64,000 bases of DNA from Dioscorea cayenensis subsp. rotundata (GCF_009730915.1 NC_052489.1:30311916-30375915), one strand, 5' to 3'. Shown: positions 1 to 13,845, counted from the first letter of the stretch. Translations and numbers: made by a program. Notes: generated by a model from the sequence alone, not told the origin.

Positions 1-121
1 CAATAAGTGGTAACAAATTATTCACTGCATGTATTAGACCCTGCAAAAATAAAAATAAAAATGATTAAATTACAAGCCAATTTTACTCAAAGGAAAATAA
101 TCAAATCAATGTTGTACAAAC

Positions 122-1713
122 CTTTTGCATGTCACTTATAAGAGACCATCCTAATCCATCCCCAATGTTAAGATCGAGACTTAATAACTCAATAAACCAT
201 GACCAAGTTTTACGTTGTCTCTTTATCCACAACGCCCTAAGCTACGAGGATACATCCGGTTATTGCCATCTCTTCCCCATGACCCACCAAGATCTGCCCT
301 TTAACAACTCCCTTCAAAAAGCATCCATCAAGGCCAATAAGTTTTCTGCACCCACTTATAAACCCTTCCTTGACTGCTGCTAGACAGACATATATCTTCT
401 TAAACATTGGAGGTTCATCTGCTTTCTTTCTTTCAGAGACAATGAACACGGTGCTACCGTGGTTTGTAGCCTTTTAATTCCAAGGCATAATTATGCAAAT
501 GAATAAAGTCATGCTTGAACTGCTCTTCAATCCTTCTCAAAACAAGACCTTTTGCATTTCTACACACCTTGTTAGTGATGAATACTCCCAATTCTTTTCT
601 AACCATTGCCTTCAAGTGTCGAGGCCTAATGAGGGGGACAGAGCCTATGATCTCACCAAAGATGTTAGCAACAACATGGGCTGTAACCCTTTTATTTCTA
701 GTAGCCCCTAGGAGACAAGAATGATTAGGCACATAGTGTTTTATAACAAACAATTTATTAGCAGAACACCAGGAGCACAGAATCAACCAACAGCAATTTT
801 TTCCAGTACATTGAGCCCTTATTCTGGTTGCATCATTTTTAATATATCTGAATTCAAACCCTTTTCTTGTTGAAAATTGGACAAGTTCCTTTTTGAAGAG
901 TTTCAGTTCTGGAAACCTAAGGCCAAGACAAAAATCCTGCAAAGGGACATTAGGGTTGTAGTGCTGCATACTAGACATGTGCCTCTTTGCATCATCCGCG
1001 ACTGGATCCATCACTTGTATCATCATAGCTCCCGGGATCGGATGAATCAAAGTAGTCACTACTATAGCCGATTACTTTCCACGTGTCGGTGTCATGTACA
1101 ATATCTCTAGATGCCCCATCTACATTAGTGTCATTGGAAGGCCCTATATTTCCATCTCCATTGGCATTTTTATTAGCATCCTCCAAAATTGATTTCTTCA
1201 ATTCAACATATTTTTAATTTGTCCCTAGCTTCTTCTCTTTCATCATCAGCCCTCAGAAGTGTAGTTTATAAATGGAACATCTACTAAATTGTCATCATCA
1301 TCCTTGTTGGATTCACTATCATTCTCACTTTGGTTGTCTTGTCCCACATTCAACTCAACATTATGTGAACCAGGCAATAAAATTTTTGGTAAAATCATGT
1401 CATGTTTAACATTTGAAATCTCCACATAAACATCCACTGCCCTGTGTTTTCTTAGTTGATCAACTAAACCTACAATGCCCTGGTCATTGTGAATATATTT
1501 TAGTGTCCTGTCATCATCTATATAAGACAACTCCACAACATTGTTGATATCACACCCTATCTCTTTGACATCTCCTAACACATCCCAATAGCAAAGCTTG
1601 TCGGGATCAACATGGAATTCTGTCACTGACCCATTTAGATATTCAAAATCTATTTCTCGATTTAATTTCCCTCCATGATGATACTTGATTATGAACTCAT
1701 CCCAAGAAGTCAT
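122..1713 (-). pseudogene. MuDR-family transposase remnant (N-terminal half)
   Basis: Reading from 1713 downwards, the first block (1713-1246, 155 aa) looks like the PB1-like N-terminal domain of plant MuDR transposases, followed by an Asp/Ser-rich acidic linker (about 1200-992). The next block (about 1059-454) is the MuDR DNA-binding domain, with a C-x4-C pair and a later H-x-C in the expected zinc-binding arrangement. The block from 449 to 237 enters the catalytic domain (GLDGCFLKGVVKGQ), and a following segment with W-x-W-F continues to an apparent splice donor after 122. Frame changes are needed near 1246-1205, 1005 and 450, and near 237, so the copy is not functional as assembled. The rest of the transposase is beyond the window start. 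Confidence 0.8.
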
Positions 1714-3070
1714 ATTGTTCTGTGCAAAAAAATAAGAAATTGGTTGTTTAGGGTTGTTGCAAAAATGTCATGGTAACTATTTTTTTTTTAAGTTAGCATT
1801 GATAGAGTTAGTCATGGTAACTATTTCCCTAATTTTTAAGTTATAAATTTGAACAACAGTAGAAAAAGTGGCTATCAACATAGGATAAATAGCTTCATTA
1901 GCTATCATCAGTGGAAAGAAGCACTTATTGTTGTGATCAAGCAAACACAATGCACATAAGAGGGAAATATATTGATAGAAAATCAAAGAAAGACACTTGC
2001 TAACATTAGTTGTAGTGCACAATCAAATTAATTAATACAAATAATTAAAACAAACACCTTCACATGCAATCAATAATAAAGATTGAAGATACAACCTCCA
2101 ATTGGGTTAATATTCAAAATTTCAACCATGGACCACTGCCATAAAAATAAACACCATACCACAAAAAGTTTTATTACATTACCTGATCAGAATCTTTAAC
2201 CAATTCAATTAGGCAATATTTGTTATTGCAACTCAAGCTAGTATTAATATCAGTTAATACAGCATGCACAGTAAAATTAGGCAAACAATCAATTATCATG
2301 ACTCAGTTAAGCAAATTCTTTACACAATTAAGGTATAAAAATTGTTTCACACAACTAGAGAGAGATGCAAGCAGTATAAAGTTCAATTATTGCAGACAAA
2401 TGTTTTCAATTCAATTTTAATCAATCCTTTCATGGTCTTCTCATGTGGTCCCCTTTCTAATAAAAAAATGGGTTCCATCTAACTTGGATACCAAATGTGA
2501 AGGGCATTATACACATCACCACTCAAACCCTTCCATAATTTTCTCATATGGTCCCCCCTTTAAGCATATTAATACCAGTTAAAACCCTAACACAATGGTA
2601 AGCTATTAGGACAAAGTAGCTCGTCCCACATACACATCACCACCCAAATCAGAATATAATCCAAACAAATAGAAGCAAATCTAAGATTAATGAACATAAA
2701 CACAATGCCATATAATCTCTCTTTTACCTGGACATTTGCAGGGCCACTAGTCATGCAAAAAGGGATGGAGTTGAGAGGCGTACGTCAAAGTCGATCCAAG
2801 AGAAGAGAATGACGATGGCCGGAGTTGAGAGGTGTTGAAAGTGAGATGGAGATTAGGGCTGGGGTTTGGTGTGCTGGAGAAGATGGAGAAGAGGGAAGAG
2901 GAAAGTAGCTTCTGAATTGACGGGTTTGCGGGCTTTGTGCTGATATGACCGGTTTTTTTAAATTAATATTTTAATAATTGGTAATATTTTATTACATGGA
3001 TCGCCATGTAATCGCCATGTCATCATCAATAGACGGAGATGCTAACGGTCGTCAGCTACTGGACTGGATT

Positions 3071-3174
3071 GTCCCAATCAAATTAATAAAGGGATGCAAT
3101 TGGAACATTTCACAATAGAGGGACCAAAAGGGCCACTTAAGTAAAATACAGGGACCAAATAGGGGATTATTCCC
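3071..3174. repeat. Probable terminal inverted repeat of MULE-A
   Basis: An unusual stretch with repeated 'gggaccaaa'-like phrases ends in AGGGGATTATTCCC. It lies at the end of the MULE-A non-coding region and just before unique DNA near the aminotransferase gene. Such 'GGTCCCT' termini are common in plant MULEs and MITEs. The matching partner is not in the window. Confidence 0.5.
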
Positions 3175-3302
3175 TCATGCCTCCAACATTCCAAGACTGA
3201 AGGTTATAACTGTCATCCTTTTATACAGACAAAGGAAAATGAAATCAAATGCTACTACTATTATTAGTAGTATATTATTATTATTATTATTATTTAATAT
3301 TA

Positions 3303-5093
3303 TTATATCCTTGAAGGGATCAAAGGAGTGTTATTCTGAAGAAAAGCTGCGGCTGCTGCAACTCCACTTCCAAGTTTAACTGGATATCCAACATCCTTCA
3401 GAACCATCTCCACACCACTCAGACATCCCAACAATTGCAACTACACAATGTTCAAACATATTAATTTTCCGATTAAAAAAAATAAGATGAGAAACCCAGA
3501 CTTATATATATGTATTACCTCATTAAGATTTCCGAGATGTCCAATTCGAAATACTTTTCCGGCAACTTTATTCAATCCAAGTCCTAAACTTAAGTTGTAT
3601 CTCTTCCATGCTCTTCGAACAATTTCAGAACTATCAATGTTGGGAGGTATAACCACAGCAGTCACAGTGTCACTGAACCACTCTTCCTTTTGTGTGCAAT
3701 TCTTCAATCCCCATGCCTCAACAGCAAGCCTGAATTTTTTCATTCATAAACGAAACATATATATATATATATATATTATCTGGACTCGATTCAACTCAGA
3801 AAGAAAAAAACTTAATGCAGTTTTGGTTTTACCTTGTTGCTTTACCCAATCGGGTGTGTCGTGCAATCACGTTGTCTAGTCCTTCCTCAAATATAAGATC
3901 GAGAGCGGCTCGAAACCCGTAAAGTAATTGGATTGAAGGTGTGTATGGCCAATATGTTCCGAGTTTATAGAATTTCAAGTAGTCATTCCAGTCGAAGAAC
4001 ACTCTCACTGATTTTGCCGTTTTTGTTGCTTCTAATGCCTTTGGACTAGCACATACAAGTCCAATACCTGTCGGCAGAGACAGAGCTTTCTGCGAACCAG
4101 TTAAGGCGACATCGATCCCCCATTCATCCATACGAAAATCCAGTGCACATATTGATGATACTCCATCGACAAGAAACAACGCCGGGTGGTGATACTCATC
4201 TGCAAATCCACATTAAATCAATGAAAAATTTGTGCTTCTGTTTTTCGTATTATAAGATATTGATTTCGCTGCTCACCGAGCAATTTCCTTACAGTAGACA
4301 GGTTGTTGGTGACACCAGTTGCAGTCTCATTATGAACAATGCAGATAGCTTTGATGGTATGGTTCCTATCTGCTGCTAGTTTTGATTCAAGAACATCTAA
4401 GTTTGCACCTTGTCCCCAATCACTTTCTATGACATCGACGTCGAAATTGAGGCGTTGCTGCTGATCAATCCAGAGCAGACTGAATTGTCCGATGAGAAAT
4501 GATATAATTTTATCACCTGGTGACAATGTGTTTGTCAAGGCACTCTCCCATGCTCCAGTACCTGAAACCAAAAAAAAACATAATTCACTTGATAGTTCCA
4601 TAGCTCTACATACTTAAAAACTACACTAACAACTAATTTTGTTTCTTTTTTTTTTAAAAAAATAAAATAGATAAACCACAACTTAATTATAAAAACGAGA
4701 AGAACACAAACAGACAGAGAATACAAGAAGTGATACAAAAATTAAACGACGAGAAAGAGAAAACCACAAACTAGCAATTAATTCAATCACAATGAAATAC
4801 CACAAGTCTTTGTTATTATATATATATAAAGACAATTCATGGAAAAAGTTAAAGTGCAAGGAAAGAGAAGAAATTGAATAAAAATTACCAGTGGTGGGAA
4901 TGAGGAAAGGAGTTCCAGAGGTGGTCTTGAAGATTTTCTTAACATCTTCAAGGAGAGTCTTAGTGAGAGCAGGGATGGCAGGGGAACGGTAATCTTCATT
5001 GTTCCTGTTCATGGCCCTGATTACTGGCTCAGGGATGTTCACTGGTCCAGGAACAAATAGATGGTTCCTCCCTGGTCCATACACATAATCCAT
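3303..5093 (-). CDS. AGT1: Serine:glyoxylate / alanine:glyoxylate aminotransferase, peroxisomal (5 exons, 401 aa)
   Basis: This PLP-dependent class-V aminotransferase converts glyoxylate and serine to glycine and hydroxypyruvate in leaf peroxisomes during photorespiration. Exons read 5093-4889, 4561-4277, 4199-3833, 3729-3519 and 3440-3303. All introns are GT/AG, and the total of 1206 nt gives 401 aa, the usual plant length. The N-terminus is MDYVYGPGRNHLFVPGP. The PLP lysine is in TGSQKALSLP (around residue 200), and a DGVSSICALD block precedes it. The C-terminus is PLIPSRI; SRI is a type-1 peroxisomal targeting signal. An in-frame ATG nine codons upstream (5120) would add MKEKERRRK. I chose 5093 because the family starts at MDY. 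No break was seen. Confidence 0.96.
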
Positions 5094-6508
5094 CTTTCTT
5101 CTTCTTTCCTTCTCCTTCAATCAATCAATCAATCAATACTTATTCAATCAAAACTCGTCCATTTTTCATAGTATAATTTTTGTATGAGTAATTAATTCTC
5201 TTATTAAGTTATTAAATATGGATTAGGCTATATATAAAAGTATTGATTTCTCATATATATATATATATATATAAACCATTGAAAAGAGTCAGCTTCTTTA
5301 CTCTCCAACTCAAAAAGAACAAGGATAAATAAAGGAAGAAAAGATGAAGAATGAAAATAATGAAAATACTGTAACTGACCTGTAGATTATGAAGAAGTGA
5401 GAGGTTAGCAAGGAATGATGATAATAAGGAGAAGGACAGTACTAGAATTTGATTTTATAACGGAACTATGGAACAAGGGAGGCCAGTGAATCAATAATAT
5501 CATGATAAGAGAGAGAGATAGAGCAAAGAAGAGTGAGAGGAGGGAGATAAGGACATTGTGCGGTTGAGGATGCAGGAAAGGACATAGCCATTGAAACAAA
5601 ACCAAGTTTATCTATCTATCTATCCATGATGACTGGCACTGTATTGAGTGCTAACAAGCACCACATAATTCAACTCCCCCAAACACTGCTGCTCTATAAA
5701 CAACACACTTCACTTCATGCACCATTCTCTTCTCAGCCCTACGTTTTATCAATCACTCTAGACTTCTCTTTTATCAAGCAACCATGCTTGATATGAGAGG
5801 CTTTCAACCACTTAAAGAATTAAATTAATATTTTTTTTATACATTGATCAGAACTTAAAATACATGTACTTCTAAAATAAATAGCTAACCGTGGCAATAG
5901 CTGAATGGCTAAAACAATATTTAGATGACCAACCATGGCATTAACCGAGTGGTTACAACAACATTTGGGAGGTTTGTCCACGTTCTAAAATTCAAATAGA
6001 TGGATGGAAAATCAGACAATGATTAAAATAAATTGCTGGTTAGTTTAAATAATAATTTGAAAAAGCAATTATATGTTTCTAATGCAATGCAATAGTTAAT
6101 GGTACGTATCTCATTATAGACAGTATTTGATTTACTCTTATATTTGATACAAAAGTAAATAAACAAATAAATATAATGCAAGAGTATACAAGTTGATTTA
6201 CTTTGATCATTCTTTGACTATATCCATCAATGAATTAAGTCAGAAAGAAGTAATTAAATGACAGGAAAAAGGTTTAGGCCATCCTTCAACAACTCGCCTT
6301 TCTGGTCTTCATCAGCACAATGCAGCCATTGAGTTGGAGAACCTCACAAAGAAATCCATGGCGTAGATATTCATACAGACTTGAGAATCATTACTGCACA
6401 GAAAAATGCAAGGGGCTTGCAGAGAATGTATTTGATGCTTAGCTACACATAAAACTTTCGACATTGATTCATCTGCAATGCGGTGAAAGATGACGGTACG
6501 AGGATTCA
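5094..6508. other. Intergenic region: AGT1 upstream DNA and methyltransferase 3' flank
   Basis: This AT-rich DNA holds the probable promoter and leader of the minus-strand aminotransferase at 5094-5760, including a short (CAAT)n run at 5118-5137 and a (TA)n tract near 5253-5272. At 5890-5990 two loosely similar 'gagtggttacaac'-like phrases occur. The interval 6240-6508 is the likely 3' untranslated region of the methyltransferase gene. I saw no other coding exon. Confidence 0.6.
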
Positions 6509-9500
6509 TCAAACAATAGCCCAGAACTTTTTTCGGCAAACTAGCACAGGCTCCATTTTCTTTTCTTCATTCTCTAATGTGTGTGACGTGAAATCCCAGA
6601 GAAATTTCGGTGCAAGATCTTTAATCCTTGAGATAATTGAGTCCTCATCTCTGATGATGATAAAACCCTGCACATTTTTACACACTTTGATTAAGGAAGA
6701 ATGATTTCTTATGACACACAACTAAAACATCTTTTAGATCATATCTATATCACAAACCATGCTTTGTGAAAAGTAAAAATATTTATTCCCGCAAACCAGA
6801 CAGATTACAAAATCCAAAATCAAGTTGAAACTATATGTAAAAATATCTGAGAGCACTCAAGCTCACCATCCATGCACAAATCACTAACTACAATTAGGTT
6901 GCTAAACCAGCAATCTTCTCTAAAGCTCCAGACTAGCCTAATGTATAAAATTTTCAACAACCAAACATATATCACTACAGCATGATATATGATACAGATG
7001 CAATGAGATGCAAACTTTAACCAATATGGTTCAAAAGTCTGTGATTGCATGTGTGTCTAAATATAAGGTCAAATGGTCCTCATAGCTATGATTCTCAAAG
7101 GTATCACTGCCTGCTTAATTTCTACAGTTGCTAGCTCAAGCCTGACAATCAGAAAAAGCGCCCAAGTATGCCAACAGTGAAAGTTTGATCCAATTGCATT
7201 TCAAAACCAGGCATATATAGTATATGCTACTCTATATGAAGCAGCCCAAGGTAAGTAATTAGCCTCTAAAGCATTTTCATTGGAAACCTTGCCTTGGGCT
7301 TTCATCAGAAGACTCATAATGTGATTTAATGATGTCTAAGAATAAAAGGTAAACAAAGAACACAATCACATATATTTATCCAGAATATTTAACAAGCTTT
7401 CCACTTAATTTTCTGATTTAACTGAAAAAAGCAGCTGTCTCCTTGAGTTGATTGTCTACCAATTGAAAGCATTTGAAAAATTATAGAGAACAATGTAGAA
7501 GAGTAGCACCACCTGTGGACGAACCATGCGGTCCATCTCAAGCACCAAGTCCTCTATCTGACAACCTTCCTCATCAAAACTTAGGTAAGAAAACAAATGA
7601 TAAGCATGCAGCAAATCGTATGTCCGTGGATATGTTGAGAAAGGCTCACACCTGAAGAACAGAATGTTGAAGGATCATTAAAAGATAGTCAAATGGACAA
7701 CCTTGATACACAAGTGGGACAGTTTCTCACCAGTTATGAAAGGCACCAACCAAACCACGATCATATATAGCAGACAAGGTATTGTTCATGGTTGTTGGAA
7801 CTATGTTCATCACCCAAAAGGGCAAGCTATTGAGTGCTGCAGAAAAACCACCATAATAAGCATTCATGTCCATCACATTCCGGATCTCTACCCTATTCAG
7901 ATCAATCAGCTTCCAATATTGCTGGATTTGTTCTTGCCAAAATTGATTATTCAAATCAAACATCTCTGGAGTAACACCTGTTGAGACATAACATAAAAGT
8001 CATCATTTATCTGAGTAAACAAAAGATGTCCATTTGCTAATTTTGACAAGTTGATCATGGCACAAACAATGGTGCCATGAGATCTTTAATCTGAAGTAAA
8101 TAAATTAGTTATCATCTAGGAAGCAAAAGGACAAATCGAATCTTACCCTTATTGCCTATTACATGATCCATGCAAATAAATACATAAATAAATAGTAGCA
8201 TTATTATTACAAGACTAATTCAAACAATTCTAATGGTATCTAACACAACATTTGAATTAAAAAAGGCAATAGATTACAGAAAGAAACAAGCTTCTTTAAA
8301 TTGTATGTCAGATGTTGCAGATATTATAAGAATGTTGATGATGCACGTATAACAAACATGCATTCAGATGAACTGCGATTCCTATCATAAACATCCAAAA
8401 TCTTTTCAGAAATTGGTTCAAAAATAAACTTTGTAGATAGAACAAATCTGAGGTGATCTATCATGTTTTATTTTAGGTAATTTTTTCCCCTCTTCTAATA
8501 CAAGAGAAACAGGAGTGGTTGATATATTTGGAATTCTTCGACATCATTTGTATAAGAATCTGTCTCACATCAGGCCAACTTTATAATGATCAGAATAAAT
8601 GTCTAATATATAAGCAAACATTTGAATAGCTTAAGACCTAGATATTGCACACTTGTCCAATTCGAAAAATAGGATATAAATTCAAAGGCAAAAACACAGC
8701 CAAAACCTATGAAAACAAACTCAGCATCTTGCCTGAAAATGTAAACTACCACCTCCACAACATTAGAGTGGTAACTTATTTTTCTCCTCCTAAATGAGAG
8801 GTTGAGCTCAACCCCCTCACAACATTAAAAAATAAAATAAAATAAAATAAAATAAAATAAACCACCACAAGATTATCAGGTAAATATATGCCACAGTTCA
8901 ACAGTGACCATAAGCACCTCCAACCATGTAGTTATACATAATTATCACATAATCTCGAAATAATAATTAATCAACAAGGCATATATACTGGCTGTAAGAA
9001 GACAAAGAAAATACGGTAATCAAAATGTTCAAGCAAGCCTCTTATTATATTTCAACTCTACCAAGAATTCAAAAATCTTCTATTCAGATGCATGTCAAGC
9101 ATCAGGAGGAAAGAATGGGAATAGTTCATAATGAAAATGGTGAAAATAGTGCTCAAGTAGTAAACAAGGCTAAAGCGGCAAACTAACCTGTAGTCTCGAG
9201 CCTTCTTGGGTATAAAAATAGCCTTTCATATCTAGGAGGGAGCTTCTGTATATTTGATTTCTGATTTTGTAATTGTACACAGTCTCTAAGAGGGCTTCTC
9301 CATGGGGGTATAGAATCATCCACAGGTTCACATATGGACAGTAAATTCCTCTCAGAATTTTGCACTCGACATGATTCATCTTCTTGTTTCTGCCAAATGG
9401 CAGTTTGCACCTGTTTAGCAATGAGTTTCCAGCACATTCCTGTAGTCAAATTTACCAACTTATCCCAAATGATAGGAAAATCTTTATCTTTCCTGTAAGC

Positions 9501-12246
9501 AGGTGGAGCTGAATACACAAAATATCCATTTGGTCGCAGAAGACGATCAACTTCTTTAAGTAGTATGCCATCTGCAAGAATCAAAAGAAGGAAAAACAAA
9601 GCCATCATATTATCTCCAAATCAAGTCAAGCTAAAGCCAGTAGCTTCATGTCAGCCAAGCAATGTCACAATATAGAAGCAATGCAGCTTAATGCTAAATT
9701 GCTAATCAAGTAAGAAGCCGCATGCTCTTTTTCAAAATATTAAAATTTGGCAAATCAATACTAAGGAAGAAGAAGAAGTATTATTGTGCATAGAAGAATA
9801 AAGGAAAAAAACCCAAGTCTGTATTACCATTTTCATGCCAGTCAACACGGCATCTTGAACAATGAACCATTTCAAAAGAGTTTTGGGGAAAAGGCAGCTG
9901 TTTTGTGCTCAGAACAGAAATCATTGCACCGATCCCTCTCTCTAAAGCAAATTGAATCTGATTCTCATGACCATCTTTGGGGGCAAAAGACATTGTCAGA
10001 ATGTCCAAGGGCAGTAAATATGCAGAAAAGCTGGCAACACCACAACCAACATCCAGAACTTGAGATACTCCTGCTGTACGCAGATCACCTGAACTATCAG
10101 TAGTCATGTTCCCCAGCCTGCATTTACCAAAAAGACAGAAAATTATAGAATGAAGTCATAAACTATGAATGAAGTATGCAATGCAGAAAATGATAATAGC
10201 AAGGGCAATACTGGATTTAACCTGCATTATCACAAAAGCATTACACAAACAATCAAGTTTTCAAATAGGAATATATTGGTTTGATCACTAAGACTTATAG
10301 TCTTAAATTTCATTTCTACATGTTCAAAACATGGACTGTCTGGATAGTTTCCCAAAACTAAAGAGTCATACTTGTGTGGTTTTATCTTCATTTTTCAGAT
10401 GTTGTCCTATGTTTCAAATAGTCATGATGGCCCTTCAATACCTTGATCTGTTACTAGGTTTATTTCTCACTCTGTGTGTGTGTGTGTGTGGGTGTGGGTG
10501 GGGGCTAAACATTAGAGCCATGCACAATTAATATCTACTCAAAAAAGACGATTGCCATTTGTAAGCAGAAAAGACATGTTTGAAAAATACCCCACTCACA
10601 ACAGAGCCTTTACAACTTAAGTTTTAAAAATCAAATTTAAGGGATTTCTATAGACACAAGTCAGAGGGGAGCTTCACAACTTGTATACCACTTCCTTGCT
10701 GACCTGAATTAATGAATAGAAGTTTCATAGTTGATCTGCCTATGAGTCAATTGGAACTGCAAGAGCTTGAAGTTATAAAAAAATCTTATCGAATCTAATT
10801 TCATCAATAGCCAACTTCGAGCCTATTAGAGATTAAATCCAAGTGAGCAAGAAGCAAGATACTAGATAAGAATGGGAAAATTGGATTTGGCCATCCATAT
10901 GTTGACAAACATAGTATATAAATTCAACCATTATCTATATAAAGAAATAGGAACATCAATTCAACTTTGGCATGTAAAAGTAGTGGAATGCTTAATTTGG
11001 AATATATTAAAAAAATCCTCGTCAACAGCCAATTGATCCAGTGCATATTCAAGAAAGTAACTACAAAAATAAAGCAGCACATACCTTTCAATGTACTGTG
11101 CAGCACCATGTTTGAAGTGAGTGCCACCTCCAGGAAACCACCACAGCTTATCCTTCTCATGCACCCAATTTTGTCCTCCTTTCACTTCAGAAAGATGTGT
11201 ATGATTCACATTGCTCCGCCAAATATAATCACGACTAGCTGGCCAATTTATAGGGATCATGTAGTCTTTTGGTGGGGGCACCAAACAAAACAAGCTTTTC
11301 TCAGGAGGCGGGCAATGTCTTTCAAGCTCTTCCTTCTTTGAAATATCTAAATTCTGAATCAAGGTCTTAATATATTTCAAATCATGACAAGGAATGTACT
11401 CATTGAAGTCCAAAGGGCACACATTCATCCCAGTTTCTGGTATCAAAATAGATTTTGTTCTATATGTAAGGCTAACTCTGTTTCCAAATCGCAAAGCCCC
11501 TGAAATAACACACAAGAAAAGAGATAATAAAATATGAAAGAGACCTTAAAGAACACATTATCTCCAATGCATCAATCTGATTCACTACCACATGCATAGA
11601 CACAAGCAACTGAAGTGAGATTCATAGCAAATTAACGATCATCAAATTAAAGAAAATCAAGAAAAGAACAAAAAAACACGACAAAAAATTTCACTAATGA
11701 GTGATCCAAACTAAATTTCACAAGAAAACTAAAGAACAAATAAATCCAAGAAATCAATAAAATTTGAGTAAATATAACCAAAAGTCTAGCCAAAATTTAA
11801 AGAAAATCAAGAAACAACAAAAACCCACGAGAAAAACATTTCGCTGATTAGTGATCCGAACTAAAATCGACAAGAAACCTAAATCGTAAATAAATCCAAA
11901 ACATCAAACCGATTGAATAGCAAATGCGAAATCACACGAAATTAATGAAGCTGAACCTTTAATTTAAACGATCCGCGATCCGAACGAGCAGCATTCCTCT
12001 CAAGGAGATCTGAACGCTCGGTCAAAGTACAAGATTTACCAGCGATCGGGCATGGAAATCAAAAAGGAAGGGAAAAATGGTACCTCGAGAAGGAATTGGA
12101 GCATGCTCGGACTGGGGCTGGAGATAGATGGTAGAGGAGTAGGGAGTGGAACCGAATAGGGTTCCAGAGTAGAAGGAGACGATAATGAGGAGAACAGCGA
12201 AGAGGATCCACCGCACCGCCCGCGAATCAAAGGCCGAAGACAGCAT
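6509..12246 (-). CDS. PMT-family (DUF248) S-adenosylmethionine-dependent methyltransferase, Golgi type II membrane protein (7 exons, 598 aa)
   Basis: Plant PMT proteins are Golgi type II membrane methyltransferases, best known as putative pectin (homogalacturonan) methyltransferases. Exons read 12246-12084, 11499-11085, 10117-9828, 9571-9188, 7977-7731, 7651-7513 and 6667-6509. All introns are GT/AG, and the total of 1797 nt gives 598 aa, a normal family length. Residues about 12-31 form the single signal-anchor helix, followed by the lumenal stem. The SAM-binding motif I is [11 protein letters not shown] (about 213-223). Family signatures include [25 protein letters not shown] and [18 protein letters not shown]. 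The C-terminus is RKKFWAIV. It resembles the PMT6/PMT7 branch more than QUA3, but I assign no number. The largest intron (about 1.2 kb) is 7978-9187. No disabling change was seen. Confidence 0.95.
8831..8861. repeat. (AAAAT)n microsatellite in a methyltransferase intron
   Basis: A simple run of about six AAATA units lies inside intron 4 of the methyltransferase gene. Confidence 0.85.
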
Positions 12247-13053
12247 CTTGGCCTCCTTCTCTTCGTCTTCTTCTTCTCCTTCTTCTTCCTCAAATGCTCG
12301 GGGAGCTCGTCGCCATTAGAGCCTTGTGCGTTGCTGAACCAGGACTTCACTTCGCTTCTATTTATTTTATTTATTTATTTATATTTATTCTCATATATAT
12401 TTTAATAAAATGAATTTATATATATATATATATAGAATATTTGTTAATTGAGAATAATAATAAATTCTTCTCTAAATTATTTAGTTGTTGGGAGATTGAT
12501 TGATATGCGATTAAAAGTAAAATAAATAAATGCTTTGCAATGATTTTTTAGTTTATTGAAATTTTTAAATAAAAAATAGAAGCATGTGCCATCCACATGG
12601 GAGGGTGGATATATCTTTGAGCAAGAGTGTGTTTTGTTTGTTTTAAATTTTATTTAATCCAATTTAAATAATTTTACAAAAAAAAAAAAAAAATTCAATT
12701 TGGTTTGATTATAGTTTCGATCCATTAAAAGAAATCAAAATACATTATATTACATACATTTTTACAAAGAGAAGATAAATATGCCGAGAATTCACCTATA
12801 ATATAAGTTTTTTTAAAAAAATAAATATAAGTTTTTTAATCGTATATTTTATTTTTTTAAAAAAATTATATTATAAGAGAATTTATTATTGTGAGATTAT
12901 AATTTTCTAATATATTATTTTAGTATATATAATAGGTTTTTATCACCTCACGTATTATCTTGTCTTACATGATAAATCTCTACAAAATTATTAAGTCACT
13001 ATAATTGACATAATTCTATATTTATATGCCATTTTAACATAGCTGGCTATCTC

Positions 13054-13093
<40 letters not shown>

Positions 13094-13675
13094 GTTATAT
13101 TATGTTTTTCTAAACCAATTAATTTATTGTTTTATGCTTATAAATGATATCAGTATTACGTGGTAGTAGCCCTTAACTTTTAAAAAGTTATGTAATTTTA
13201 TTTTAATGGTTTTAACAAAACAGTTTCATATAATTAAAGATAAAAAAACAAATTCTAGTTCATTTGGTTTAATAAAAAAATTCTAAAAATCTATCTAATA
13301 TTAGCAATGATTAATTTTTCTATGGGAAAAAATAAAGTTCACTCATTGTTATAACTTCATCGTCATTATTTTAAAATTATCAACATAAAAAGTAACCACT
13401 GTGTTCACAATAGTTTAATGTTTCACCTGCTCTTGTAATCTATGTCATCATAGATAATTCACCAAATTAATTTATTATATTCATTTAATGACAAATCATT
13501 GTCGCCATCGTCATCTAGTTACTTTAGTTTTAAAGGCTTTTAAAACATCAATTATGTAAAACAATGTTAAATACTTTGAAAAGATGAAATTAAAAATATC
13601 TATTTTGAGTTTTATATCAACCTTGTTATTGTTGGAGTTTTTTTGACCCAACAGTTATCAATATTTATAGATGGT
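12247..13675. other. AT-rich intergenic DNA upstream of the methyltransferase gene
   Basis: The first ~120 bases (12247-12360) are purine/pyrimidine-biased leader sequence for the minus-strand gene, with CTT-rich runs on the plus strand. Beyond that the DNA is AT-rich with poly(A) and (TA)n runs and an (AAT)n microsatellite at 13056-13092. No exon is recognisable. Confidence 0.6.
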
Positions 13676-13804
13676 TGGGATCAAAGTTTTTTTTTTTTTT
13701 TTGTTTTTGCTTTTTTTGTAGGATGACGCCCAATCCTCGAGGCATACGTGGGGCAGGGATATCGCCGCCACGTCCTCACCCTCTGGAATGGTGGGATCAA
13801 AGTT
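13676..13804 (-). mobile_element. Short poly(A)-tailed retroposon with perfect 13-bp target site duplication
   Basis: The insert (13689-13791) starts on the plus strand with a long T run, so it ends in poly(A) on the minus strand, and has a GC-rich body (about 13722-13790). It is flanked by identical copies of TGGGATCAAAGTT at 13676-13688 and 13792-13804. A poly(A) tail plus a target duplication of this length is the mark of LINE-type retrotransposition. The body, with CGTGGGG, CGCCGCCACGT and CTCACC, resembles two other insertions at 27050-27290 and 27431-27575. It could be a SINE or a 5'-truncated LINE. Confidence 0.7.
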
Positions 13805-13845
13805 CTTCTAAAAATATTAGGTTTATAAGATAAAACTAAAAGTAC

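Larger units (their letters stand above)
1..3174 (-). mobile_element. MULE-A, partial Mutator-like element cut by the window start
   Basis: The minus strand carries a MuDR-type transposase remnant (122-1713). Downstream on the plus strand is a long non-coding stretch that ends in a terminal sequence rich in GGTCCCT-like motifs and finishes near 3174 (ATTATTCCC). On the minus strand the end begins GGGAATAATCCCC, typical of a transposon terminal inverted repeat. The interval 1714-3070 has no convincing exon. It holds AT-rich leader DNA and a loosely repeated segment at about 2430-2560, where a phrase like CTCATGTGGTCCCC occurs twice. The other terminus lies outside the window, so neither the TIR pair nor the target duplication can be checked. 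Confidence 0.7.

Noticed and set aside
5885..5995. tRNA-like phrases (ctgaatggctaaa, ccgagtggttac)
   Set aside because: They resemble a tRNA A box, but no cloverleaf or anticodon stem can be drawn and no B box with the right spacing follows.
12036..12350. 104-aa basic frame overlapping the methyltransferase first exon
   Set aside because: It is out of frame with the conserved signal-anchor start and consists of leader-sequence repeats translated by chance.
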